This document shows positions 1 to 6,454 of a stretch of 12,306 nucleotides of DNA, piece after piece. Under the pieces are notes generated by a model. That model was not told the DNA's origin, did no database searches, and saw only the letters and a program-made list of their open reading frames with translations. A program made the translations under genes and the position numbers. The DNA comes from Nocardioidaceae bacterium (GTDB lineage: Bacteria > Actinomycetota > Actinomycetes > Propionibacteriales > Nocardioidaceae), in assembly GCA_025966335.1 (NCBI GenBank), contig JAICRS010000072.1:1-12306 (forward strand). Reading direction: 5' to 3'. How positions within the stretch are numbered: the first letter of the stretch is position 1; each line of letters starts with the position of its first letter.

Positions 1-567
1 CGACGTCTGATCGACGATCAGGTTGCTGATCACACGGGGCGATGCGTCGGTGACCGGCGCACCCGCGGTCGAGTAGTCGGGACGGAACTGCCGTGGCACC
101 TTGTGCGGGAACGGCTGGTCCGCTGCACCGAAGTTTTCTTGACCAGGCAACAGGTTGTTGCAGGTACCCGAGACCGTTCGCAGACCCCAGGGCAACACTT
201 CCCCGTTGGTGCCGTTGGTCGGGATCTTGTTCGGGGCAGCGCCGGTCGGGTCCAGCATCGAAGCACACGGGTACGTGCCTTCCAGCGTGCGGCTTCCAGC
301 GTGTGTTTCGGCGATCTTGATCTGCTTGAGGATGAAGTCGAGGTCGGACTTCTCGAGGTGGAACCCCGCCCCGACCGGCGCTGCATTCGCGCTCTGAGGG
401 GCAAGAAGCAGGGTCGCCGGAGCCAGACTGGCCACCAGCAGCATCGCGGATGTTGCCGCGACACCCTTCTTCCCCTTGCTTTGCTCTCGTACCTGCTTCT
501 GCTTCGTCGCGACGTGGCGCCCTGCTGGGCCGTCCTTGGTCGCCATGATCCGTTTTCCGTACTTCAC
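1..567 (-). CDS. Secreted animal-type haem peroxidase paralogue, N-terminal part (cut by window edge)
   Basis: The first 189 codons of a gene that continues beyond position 1. It is a paralogue of the complete peroxidase at 919-6075. From the predicted cleavage site (AxA at residues 60-62) to the window edge I count about 104 identical residues of 127, including an unbroken identical run of over 40 residues ending in QPFPHKV. The start is GTG at 567, behind GGGGAGG with 5-nt spacing. The internal ATG at 546 (residue 8) is rejected because both copies share the MxYGK opening from the GTG. Residues 1-35 are very basic, 36-57 are hydrophobic (AATSAMLLVASLAPATLLLA), and cleavage is probably before APVGAGF, so the product is exported. 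Two cysteines (C101, C136) match the only two in the paralogue. The catalytic region lies outside the window, so activity is inferred from the full-length copy only. Whether this copy is intact cannot be judged. Confidence 0.85.
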   Translation of the reverse strand, partial: MKYGKRIMATKDGPAGRHVATKQKQVREQSKGKKGVAATSAMLLVASLAPATLLLAPQSANAAPVGAGFHLEKSDLDFILKQIKIAETHAGSRTLEGTYPCASMLDPTGAAPNKIPTNGTNGEVLPWGLRTVSGTCNNLLPGQENFGAADQPFPHKVPRQFRPDYSTAGAPVTDASPRVISNLIVDQTS

Positions 568-579
568 GAGGTCCTCCCC
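565..579 (-). promoter_or_regulatory. Ribosome binding site and GTG start of the partial peroxidase
   Basis: On the minus strand GGGGAGG (579-573) lies 5 nt before GTG (567-565). The same RBS, spacing and GTG occur in the paralogue at 6088-6073, and this decides the start in both genes. Confidence 0.75.
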
Positions 580-660
580 TAGGAAGTTCGCCGACGGCTT
601 GGATGCCGCCAGTGCCGGTGCACATGGAGCTATGCGCTGCGGCAGTCTGCGGACGGCTCC

Positions 661-725
661 ATCAACGCGACGTGAAAGGCGGATGGGGGACATCAACAAA
701 ACGTCAAACGGGATTCGAATGGGCA
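661..725 (-). promoter_or_regulatory. Duplicated upstream control block of the partial peroxidase, with two TTGAC-type direct repeats
   Basis: Read on the minus strand the block is TGCCCAT (725-719), 9 nt, GTTTGACGTTTTGTTGAT (709-692), 26 nt, then TTGAT (665-661). The paralogue has the same elements at the same spacing in 6231-6167, and the 18-base core differs at one position. Inside the core TTGAC and TTGAT start 11 bp apart, a one-helical-turn direct repeat like those bound by SARP activators. The block sits 94-158 bp before the start codon. I see no clear -10 box, so the exact promoter is not assigned. The role as an operator is inference. Confidence 0.55.
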
Positions 726-736
726 CGACTGCCCAT
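719..736. repeat. Perfect 7-bp inverted repeat at the edge of the control block
   Basis: ATGGGCA (719-725), 4-nt spacer, TGCCCAT (730-736). The left arm is the conserved element of the duplicated control block. The right arm is absent from the paralogous promoter. It may be a protein-binding dyad or chance. Confidence 0.4.
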
Positions 737-802
737 GGGGATCGTTCGGATGCGCGTGGACGCCTGGCACAGAAGGGCTAAGTAAAGGAGAGCGACACGC
801 AG

Positions 803-841
803 AAACCGGAGACGGTCGTTTTGGACGACCGCCTCCGGTTT
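803..841 (-). terminator. Second hairpin downstream of the large peroxidase gene
   Basis: Arms 803-819 and 825-841 pair over 17 bp around a 5-nt loop. The only imperfection is one G-U wobble in the minus-strand transcript. It lies 78 nt after the stop codon and is followed only by a three-U run (the end of the stem itself), so it is a GC-rich hairpin without a proper U-tract, common in actinobacteria. It probably insulates the next peroxidase promoter from read-through. Confidence 0.6.
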
Positions 842-866
842 GTATCTATTCAGTTGTGCCCCCAGG

Positions 867-899
867 TCCGGACCGCCGGGGGGATGACGGCGGTCCGGA
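867..899 (-). terminator. First hairpin downstream of the large peroxidase gene
   Basis: TCCGGACCGCCG (867-878) and its exact complement (888-899) form a perfect 12-bp stem with a 9-nt loop. The hairpin starts 19 nt after the TGA stop at 919-921. There is no U-tract, so termination is inferred from position and stability, and it may act together with the hairpin at 803-841. Confidence 0.6.
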
Positions 900-918
900 T
901 CCTCCTAGGGGAGGCTTC

Positions 919-3900
919 TCAGCGGGCCCTCACCACCCTCGAGCGGTCGGCCCTGCTGGTGCCCATCTCGTTGATCGCCCTGACCACGAAGCGGTAGCGA
1001 CCCGGCCGAAGCCTCATCGTCAGCGCTCGCTTGGACGAGTCGACGAGCTTCACCTTGCGAGCGCCGGCCGATCCGTCCCTGCGGATCCGGACCGCCACCA
1101 CCTTGTAGCCGGTGATGTCGGATCCGCCCGTGAGTAGCGGCCCTCGCCAGGTGACGCGTGCGGTGGACCTGCCACCCACTGCACCGGGCGCGACCTTGCG
1201 GAGCACCGGCGCACTGGAGACCGTCTTCGGCTCAGGCTCTGGGTCCGTTCCAGGATCGGTGCCCGGGTCGGTGCCGGGGTCAGTGCCCGGATCGGTTCCG
1301 CCGCCACCGGTGGGAGGCGGAGTCGTGCCGCCGCCATCCGTGGGAGGAGGTGTGGTCGTTCCACCGCCGCCGGTCGGAGGAGGAGGCGTCGTTCCACCAC
1401 CGCCCGTGCCTGGGTCGGTACCTGGGTCGGTACCTGGGTCGGTACCTGGGTCGGTACCTGGGTCGGTTCCGGGGTCGGTTCCGGGGTCGGTTCCTGGGTC
1501 GGTTCCTGGGTCGGTTCCTGGGTCGGTACCTGGGTCCGTGCCTGGGTCAGTACCCGGGTCGGTCCCGGGGTCCGTGCCTGGGTCAGTACCCGGGTCGGTT
1601 CCCGGGTCACCGTCACCGTCGTCGTCGCCATCACCGGGGTCGGTGGTGGTGTCCTCAACGGGAACGACGGTGCCGGGCTCCGGAACAGTGCCCTCTTCAG
1701 CAACAGGAGCGCCGAACTGGTAGATCTGCACCTGCGGCTCTCCGGCCGCGTTGGTGAAGGAGTAGACCAGCCGCAGAGACTTGCCGACCTGGTCAGCCGT
1801 CGGGGTGAAGGTCTCACCCGTGTCGACCTCTTCCCAGTCACCGGTCTCCGTGTTCAGCACCTGCCAACTGAACTCAGTCGTGCCGTCGCCGGCAGCGAGG
1901 AGTCCGACCGTCAGCTCCACACCGGCAACCGGCGTGGTGCTGCTGATCTGCAGAGCGGTCGTGCGCGGAGCACCGGTCACCGCGGACGCAATGTCCACAG
2001 GAGTGCCGGTCAGCCCGAACTGGATCTGCTCGATGTTGCGCAGAGTGTCGGTCCCATCGACCCCACCGCCACCGTCGTGAGCCACGCTGTAGACGCCTTC
2101 ACCGAGGTCGGCGACGTCGTAGTCGTCCGCCACACCGGAGAACACCGCAACATCGTTGCCGTGCAGGGCAGCCGAGTCCTCAGGCGCAGAGATGATCCTT
2201 CGCACGATGTGGATGTCGCCCGGGTTGATGGCGCCGGCGAAAACCTGCGTCTGCAGCTCCTTCATGCTGTTGTACAGCTGCCCGTCCGGGACGCCGTCAC
2301 CGGTCGTGTCGACACCGATCCTGGCGTCCAACCACTGGTCGCCGTCGATGATGTCGTTGCCGCCACGTCCCTCGATGGTGTCGCTTCCGGCGCCACCAAG
2401 GATGATGTTCCCGGTGTTGAAGCGCACACCTTCGGTCGCGGCATCCGCGTCCGTGGGCACGAGTGCTTCAAGACCGGAGATGCGTCCGACTCCTGCATCC
2501 ATCAGGCCGTGCTCGAGGGCGCCACCGAGATCAACCGTTGTCCGGTCGTCCCCGCGGAGCACGTCGTTCTTGTCCCATCCGGACAGGCCCTCGACCAGGT
2601 CGAATCGATCCTTCAGGTCCTCCAGGCTCGGCGGAAGCTGGGCACTGATCTCCATGTCGGAGTTGCCCGGGCTCGGGTCGCCCTTGTGGGTCACCCAGTC
2701 GAAGCCCAGCATGCCCTCGGACCGCTGGATCCCGGGACCGGCGAGCATGATGTCGTCGCCGCCCTCGGAGTCGTAGTCCTGTTCGCCGCCGTTGCCATCG
2801 ATGACGTCGTGGCCACCGGTCGGGTCGTCCTGGAAGGCCTGCCCCGTGTCACCCTGCAGCAGGTTGAAGGGGCCGAAGCCGCCCTCGATCCAGTCATCGC
2901 CGTAGTCACCGAAGACAGTGTCCAGGTCGTCACCGGCGAAAACGAAGTCGTCCCCGCCGCCGGCGAAGGTCTCCGTCATGTCGTTGCCGCCCACGATGAA
3001 GTCCTTGCCGAAACCGCCCTGGTTGAGGTCGCCGCCGAAGCCCTGACCGGAGGACATGGCATCGTTGCCAGGTCCGCCCTTGAGGACGTCGTCGCCGTTG
3101 AGGTCGCTCATGATGTCGTCGCCTTCACCACCAACCAGGTTGTCTGCGCCGTCGCCACCCTGCATCCGGTCGTTCCCACCGTTGCCTCGGATCGTGTCGT
3201 CCCCGACACTGGCCGAGATGCGATCGTCGACGTTGAGGGTTGCGTTGGCCGCCAGGTCGCTCTGGTCCACGCCGTTGAAGACGACGTGCTCCTCACCACC
3301 GAAGCGGATCGTGCCATCCGGCATCCGGGTCAGCAGCTCGGTCTCGTTCGCCTCGGTCGAGGGGTCATTGAGGACCGCACCGGACGTGCCCAGGTTCTTG
3401 ACGTTGAACACCAGGTCTGGCCGGGAGAAGATGTCGGCCGGAAGCCCGGAGACATCGGTGTTCCGCATGACCAGTTCGGAGAACGAGTTGCCCTCCAGCT
3501 GAACCAGCAGGTTGAGTCCCTGTGTCCGTGCCAGGTAGTAGAACCTGTCGCCGAACTGAAGGTCCTCGAGCTGCTTCTCGAACACGTAGTTGAAGGTCGA
3601 GCCGAGCAGGCCGCCGCCGAACATCTGCTTCTCGGCGAGCCCACCGACCCAGAGGTCGACCAGGTTGATGCCGGTCTCCGCCAGGGCCCATTCGCCATCC
3701 GCGAACATGAAGTCACGTGCTGCTGCGGACGTCGCGGCATTGGCCTCGGTCACCTGCTGCAGCGCGGCCGCTGCCTCTTCATCCGTCATTCCGGTCGTGT
3801 CCACCGTCGCCAGCTCGGGGCTGACGAGCGCCTGAGCCGCGGCTCGCTTGCCCGCGAGGGTGTCCGCGGACGTGATCGTCGGGTGCTGGCCATAGGCAGC

Positions 3901-6075
3901 CACGAAGTTGACGAGCGACTCCCGGTGCTTGAGGTGGAACGCGAAGTCCGCCCAGCTCGTGTACGGCGCCACCATGCTGTTGTTGGACTCCTCATAGAAG
4001 CTCTTGCGCACTTCGTTGAGCGAGGGAACCCCAGTGTCGCGGGCCCGGGCAATGTTGATGGCCGGAAGGTCCAGCGGTAGTCCCAACAGGTTGTTGCGCA
4101 GTGCCTCGGTGACGAACTCGTCGATCTCGTTGCCCACCTGACGGCTCATGCCACGGAAGATGTCACCCGCAGCCTGGTCCCCCGAAAGTCCGCCCGCCTG
4201 GTACGACGGGGGGTTCAGGAAAGCGTCGAACAGGTCGATGTCGCGGTTGCTGCCGTCCGCACCAGTCCGCGCCACCGTCTCGGTCAGCATGGAGTGGCCG
4301 AACCGGTAGACGGCGTGGGCGAACTCACCGGCGATGGCCGCGTTGGTCACGGTCTCGTAGCCGGTGCCGCCCTCACCGAATGCGTTGATCATCGGCTGCA
4401 CCTTGCGCCCGAACTCCTCGAACACCAGGTGCTGGTACTCCATCTCGGTCACGAACCGGGATGCCTGGAAGAGCCGCTCGCCGAAGCCCCAACCACTGCC
4501 GGCGTCGACAGCGTTCCACGCGTCCTGGACGGCTTGTGGCTGCTGGTTGATCAGCTCGGTGATGTCCCCGGTCAACCGGTTGTGCTCGGAGTGGAACACG
4601 TGGTGGATCGCGGTCAGGCCGATGTTCTCGTTGACGCGGCCGTCGCCGGCGATGAAGTGCGCCTCGAGCATCTCGTTGTCATAGGTCCCGGTGGTCATCC
4701 GGTCGAACGGCCCATTGGCGACGAGATCCGCGTCGGGTGCCAGCGTCCCGGCGCGCCCGACCGGCATCGCGTTGTGTGCGATGTCGTCGAGGAAGCCGTG
4801 ACCGGTACGGTGCGCTCCGACCCCGAGCGGCGAGACCGGCGCGGCGGGGTCGCCTTCGACCGGCCCTGCGTCGGTGACCAGCTGGGGCAGGCCCCTGGCC
4901 GGACCGGGAATGAAGTGCCCGTAGGGGTCGGTAAGGATCTCCGGCACGCTCAGGATGTCTGCGTCGCTGAGCTCGATGCCGAGGAGCGTCCTGGTCTGCT
5001 CCTTGACCTGCGCCCAGTTCGCCATGCTCTCGTCTCCCTCGGCGGCCGTGCCGTGGTCTTCGATGAGCTTGCCTGTCGGCAACAACGCAGCCGACTGGAC
5101 TGCGTACTCACGGAGGAACACCTGGTGAGAGGGGTGGGACGTGTAGGTCTGGTTCTGGTCCACGAACGGCGTGGTCAGGTTGACCGGTTGGCTGTCCGGG
5201 TCCAGCACCGCCCTCGGGAGCATCATGGGCGTGCCCACCAGCACCTCGTCACCGTTTCCCTGGACGCCGTCGGGCCCGTGCGTGACCAGCGGGTCATCCG
5301 CCTTCAGCGGAATCATGATCGGAGGTCCCGGCTTGGCCACCAGGTCGAGGCCGTGGTCGAAGAACTGCCCGAACAGCGTGAACACCGAGTTGAACGGCGC
5401 GGAGAGGCCGGCGTCCGGCGCCACATTGCCGATCGGCAACGTGTCGTTGTGAGCCAAGGCGTCTAGCTCGGCCTGCGTCAGGTTGGTGGCGGCGATCGCG
5501 GCCGGGTTGTTCTTCGTCTGGTCCACGATCAGGTTGCTGATCGTCCGTGGTTCAGGGTCCGTGACCGGAACACCCGCCACGCTGTACTCCGGCCGGAACT
5601 GCCGATCCACCTTGTGCGGGAACGGCTGGTCCGCCGCGCCGAAGTTCTCCTGGCCGGGGAGCAGGTTGTTGCAGGTGCCCGAAACCGTCCGCAGACCCCA
5701 CGGCAGCACTTCACCGTTGGTGCCGTTGGTCGGGATCTTGGTCGGACTGGTCCCGGTCGGGTCGAGCATCGCGGAGCATGGGTACTCGCCGTCCGGTGTC
5801 CTGCTTGCGACGTGAGTCTCGGCAATCTTGATCTGCTTCAGGATGAACGCGAGGTCCCCGCTATCGAGCTGGAAGCCGGCACCGACCGGTGCGGCTGTGG
5901 CCTGCGGAGCGAGCAGCAACGACGCCGGCGCCAACGTGCTGACCAGCAGCACAGCCGATGTAGCGGCCAGTCCCCTTCTCGCCCGGTCGCGCTTGTGGCT
6001 GCGCTTCCGCCGTCTGGCGACGGCACGGCTGAATGAGCCGCCCTTTGTCGCCTCTAGGTGTTTTCCGTAATACAC
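919..6075 (-). CDS. Giant secreted animal-type haem peroxidase with RTX repeats, proline-rich linker and Fn3-like C-terminus
   Basis: A 1718-aa protein of the peroxidase-cyclooxygenase superfamily (animal haem peroxidase, PF03098 type). Residues 1-61 form a signal peptide with a long Arg/Lys-rich n-region, a hydrophobic core at 36-57 and cleavage after A59-T60-A61. The peroxidase domain spans roughly 160-760. By comparison with myeloperoxidase, FGQFFDHGLD carries Q237, D240 and distal H241; GRVNEN carries catalytic R480 and E483; RFGH carries proximal H594; and NIARARDTG carries N674. D240 and E483 match the two residues that ester-link haem in mammalian enzymes. N484 replaces the MPO sulfonium Met. 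RTX-like GGxGxDxUx repeats lie at about 955-1070 and 1220-1248. An Ig-like segment follows (about 1370-1455), then (DPGT)17 (1490-1557), a G/T/P linker and an Fn3-like domain (about 1615-1718). The start is GTG at 6075 with RBS GGGGGAGG. The only cysteines I find are C100 and C135. Extracellular H2O2-dependent oxidation of halide, phenol or Mn(II) is inferred; the substrate is unknown. Confidence 0.9.
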   Translation of the reverse strand: MYYGKHLEATKGGSFSRAVARRRKRSHKRDRARRGLAATSAVLLVSTLAPASLLLAPQATAAPVGAGFQLDSGDLAFILKQIKIAETHVASRTPDGEYPCSAMLDPTGTSPTKIPTNGTNGEVLPWGLRTVSGTCNNLLPGQENFGAADQPFPHKVDRQFRPEYSVAGVPVTDPEPRTISNLIVDQTKNNPAAIAATNLTQAELDALAHNDTLPIGNVAPDAGLSAPFNSVFTLFGQFFDHGLDLVAKPGPPIMIPLKADDPLVTHGPDGVQGNGDEVLVGTPMMLPRAVLDPDSQPVNLTTPFVDQNQTYTSHPSHQVFLREYAVQSAALLPTGKLIEDHGTAAEGDESMANWAQVKEQTRTLLGIELSDADILSVPEILTDPYGHFIPGPARGLPQLVTDAGPVEGDPAAPVSPLGVGAHRTGHGFLDDIAHNAMPVGRAGTLAPDADLVANGPFDRMTTGTYDNEMLEAHFIAGDGRVNENIGLTAIHHVFHSEHNRLTGDITELINQQPQAVQDAWNAVDAGSGWGFGERLFQASRFVTEMEYQHLVFEEFGRKVQPMINAFGEGGTGYETVTNAAIAGEFAHAVYRFGHSMLTETVARTGADGSNRDIDLFDAFLNPPSYQAGGLSGDQAAGDIFRGMSRQVGNEIDEFVTEALRNNLLGLPLDLPAINIARARDTGVPSLNEVRKSFYEESNNSMVAPYTSWADFAFHLKHRESLVNFVAAYGQHPTITSADTLAGKRAAAQALVSPELATVDTTGMTDEEAAAALQQVTEANAATSAAARDFMFADGEWALAETGINLVDLWVGGLAEKQMFGGGLLGSTFNYVFEKQLEDLQFGDRFYYLARTQGLNLLVQLEGNSFSELVMRNTDVSGLPADIFSRPDLVFNVKNLGTSGAVLNDPSTEANETELLTRMPDGTIRFGGEEHVVFNGVDQSDLAANATLNVDDRISASVGDDTIRGNGGNDRMQGGDGADNLVGGEGDDIMSDLNGDDVLKGGPGNDAMSSGQGFGGDLNQGGFGKDFIVGGNDMTETFAGGGDDFVFAGDDLDTVFGDYGDDWIEGGFGPFNLLQGDTGQAFQDDPTGGHDVIDGNGGEQDYDSEGGDDIMLAGPGIQRSEGMLGFDWVTHKGDPSPGNSDMEISAQLPPSLEDLKDRFDLVEGLSGWDKNDVLRGDDRTTVDLGGALEHGLMDAGVGRISGLEALVPTDADAATEGVRFNTGNIILGGAGSDTIEGRGGNDIIDGDQWLDARIGVDTTGDGVPDGQLYNSMKELQTQVFAGAINPGDIHIVRRIISAPEDSAALHGNDVAVFSGVADDYDVADLGEGVYSVAHDGGGGVDGTDTLRNIEQIQFGLTGTPVDIASAVTGAPRTTALQISSTTPVAGVELTVGLLAAGDGTTEFSWQVLNTETGDWEEVDTGETFTPTADQVGKSLRLVYSFTNAAGEPQVQIYQFGAPVAEEGTVPEPGTVVPVEDTTTDPGDGDDDGDGDPGTDPGTDPGTDPGTDPGTDPGTDPGTDPGTDPGTDPGTDPGTDPGTDPGTDPGTDPGTDPGTDPGTGGGGTTPPPPTGGGGTTTPPPTDGGGTTPPPTGGGGTDPGTDPGTDPGTDPGTDPEPEPKTVSSAPVLRKVAPGAVGGRSTARVTWRGPLLTGGSDITGYKVVAVRIRRDGSAGARKVKLVDSSKRALTMRLRPGRYRFVVRAINEMGTSRADRSRVVRAR
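1247..1294 (-). repeat. Short block of the 12-bp (DPGT) repeat, about 4 units
   Basis: Four 12-bp units (1247-1258, 1259-1270, 1271-1282, 1283-1294) of the plus-strand form GTnCCnGGnTCn encode TDPG-type residues just before the Fn3-like domain. A Gly/Thr/Pro-rich linker (1295-1405) separates them from the long block at 1406-1609. Confidence 0.8.
1406..1609 (-). repeat. Tandem 12-bp repeat, 17 units, encoding (DPGT)17
   Basis: Seventeen contiguous 12-bp units, plus-strand consensus GTnCCtGGGTCg, are fully in frame and encode residues 1490-1557 of the peroxidase. Neighbouring units are often identical: four GTACCTGGGTCG in a row at 1418-1465, and three GTTCCTGGGTCG at 1490-1525. The pair GTGCCTGGGTCA/GTACCCGGGTCG recurs with a 36-bp period at 1538 and 1574. 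It is an acidic, proline-rich flexible spacer, expected to vary in copy number. Confidence 0.9.
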
Positions 6076-6088
6076 GAGGGCCTCCCCC
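6073..6088 (-). promoter_or_regulatory. Ribosome binding site and GTG start of the large peroxidase
   Basis: On the minus strand GGGGGAGG (6088-6081) lies 5 nt before GTG (6075-6073). An in-frame ATG at 6177 would add 34 residues but has no equivalent in the paralogue, whereas this arrangement is conserved at 579-565. Signal-peptide length and paralogy both favour the GTG. Confidence 0.75.
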
Positions 6089-6166
6089 TGATGTCCGCCG
6101 ACGGCCGAATGTGCCGTCAGCACCGGTGCGCACGGATATGCGCTGGTGGAGTGTCCTGAATGCGGT

Positions 6167-6231
6167 GTCAACGGCATGCAAAGCGAGAGACGCGATCGTC
6201 AACAAAACGTCAAACCGGTCAGCAATGGGCA
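6167..6231 (-). promoter_or_regulatory. Upstream control block of the large peroxidase, with two TTGAC direct repeats 11 bp apart
   Basis: On the minus strand: TGCCCAT (6231-6225), 9 nt, GTTTGACGTTTTGTTGAC (6215-6198), 26 nt, TTGAC (6171-6167). The layout and length (65 bp) equal those of 661-725 upstream of the paralogue. It sits 92-156 bp before the GTG start. The 11-bp direct repeat resembles SARP operators, and a SARP gene begins 224 bp away on the other strand. Binding is inferred, not shown. Confidence 0.55.
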
Positions 6232-6244
6232 TCTCGGCTCACTT

Positions 6245-6309
6245 CGGATAGCCGGTCGGTCGAGGGCTTCACCCAGTTGTGCGTCGGCTTCACCCAGATG
6301 GGCTATCCG
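6245..6309. promoter_or_regulatory. Inverted repeat enclosing two identical 12-bp direct repeats, upstream of the SARP gene
   Basis: CGGATAGCC (6245-6253) and its exact complement GGCTATCCG (6301-6309) enclose GGCTTCACCCAG at 6265-6276 and again at 6286-6297, a 21-bp (about two-turn) spacing. The TTCACC core resembles half-sites described for streptomycete PhoP/AfsR boxes. It probably marks a binding region controlling the regulator, the divergent peroxidase, or both. The protein that binds is unknown. Confidence 0.5.
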
Positions 6310-6454
6310 CAGGGACGGAAACGCCTCATTGTTTGGATTGGTCCTGTGCCTGGCGCCCGAACAGGCGTACAACCAGTGCAAGGGGAATGCGGACCGAGGC
6401 GTGTCGCGGACCGCGAGGGGATGGCTCGGCACCGGGCCGCAGTAGGGGAGAAGC

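Larger units (their letters stand above)
568..918. other. Intergenic region between the two peroxidase genes (no gene)
   Basis: These 351 bases hold no convincing ORF. From the right they contain two strong hairpins that probably end the upstream peroxidase transcript (867-899 and 803-841). They then contain the duplicated promoter-proximal block of the next peroxidase (661-725), a leader patch shared with the paralogue (615-639, matching 6123-6146), and the GTG ribosome binding site. Short ATG-initiated ORFs on the plus strand here have no RBS and no recognisable product. Confidence 0.7.
6076..6454. other. Divergent intergenic region between peroxidase and SARP regulator (no gene)
   Basis: These 379 bases contain no supported gene. 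They hold the peroxidase leader (with 6123-6146 shared with the paralogue), the conserved TTGAC control block (6167-6231), a compact inverted/direct repeat module (6245-6309) nearer the regulator, and the regulator's ribosome binding site at 6445-6450. Both divergent promoters must lie here. I cannot assign a clear -10 box for either. Confidence 0.7.

Noticed and set aside
1406..1609. CRISPR-like array
   Set aside because: The units are 12 bp with no spacers and are fully in frame as protein-coding repeats.
1112..1723. Plus-strand frame encoding a (GSVP)n and poly-Pro protein
   Set aside because: It is the reverse reading of the 12-bp (DPGT) repeat. The minus-strand frame continues through conserved peroxidase and Fn3-like domains and is the real one.
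2077..4080. A 667-codon open frame on the plus strand, antisense to the peroxidase
   Set aside because: It mirrors the GC-biased codons of a clearly homologous gene, has no RBS, and its product is a Val/Asp/His-rich composition typical of antisense shadows. The similar frame at 4294-5466 is rejected for the same reason.
6076..6177. ATG start at 6177 for the large peroxidase
   Set aside because: The 34 added residues have no counterpart in the paralogue and cover its leader patch. The GTG at 6075 has a conserved RBS and a conserved MxYGK start.
6348..6366. GCCTG/CAGGC inverted repeat in the SARP leader
   Set aside because: Arms of only 5 bp in GC-rich DNA are expected by chance, and no further support was seen.
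6389..6413. GCGGACCG direct repeat pair upstream of the SARP gene
   Set aside because: Two 8-bp GC-rich copies 17 bp apart are weak evidence, and there is no link to a known site.
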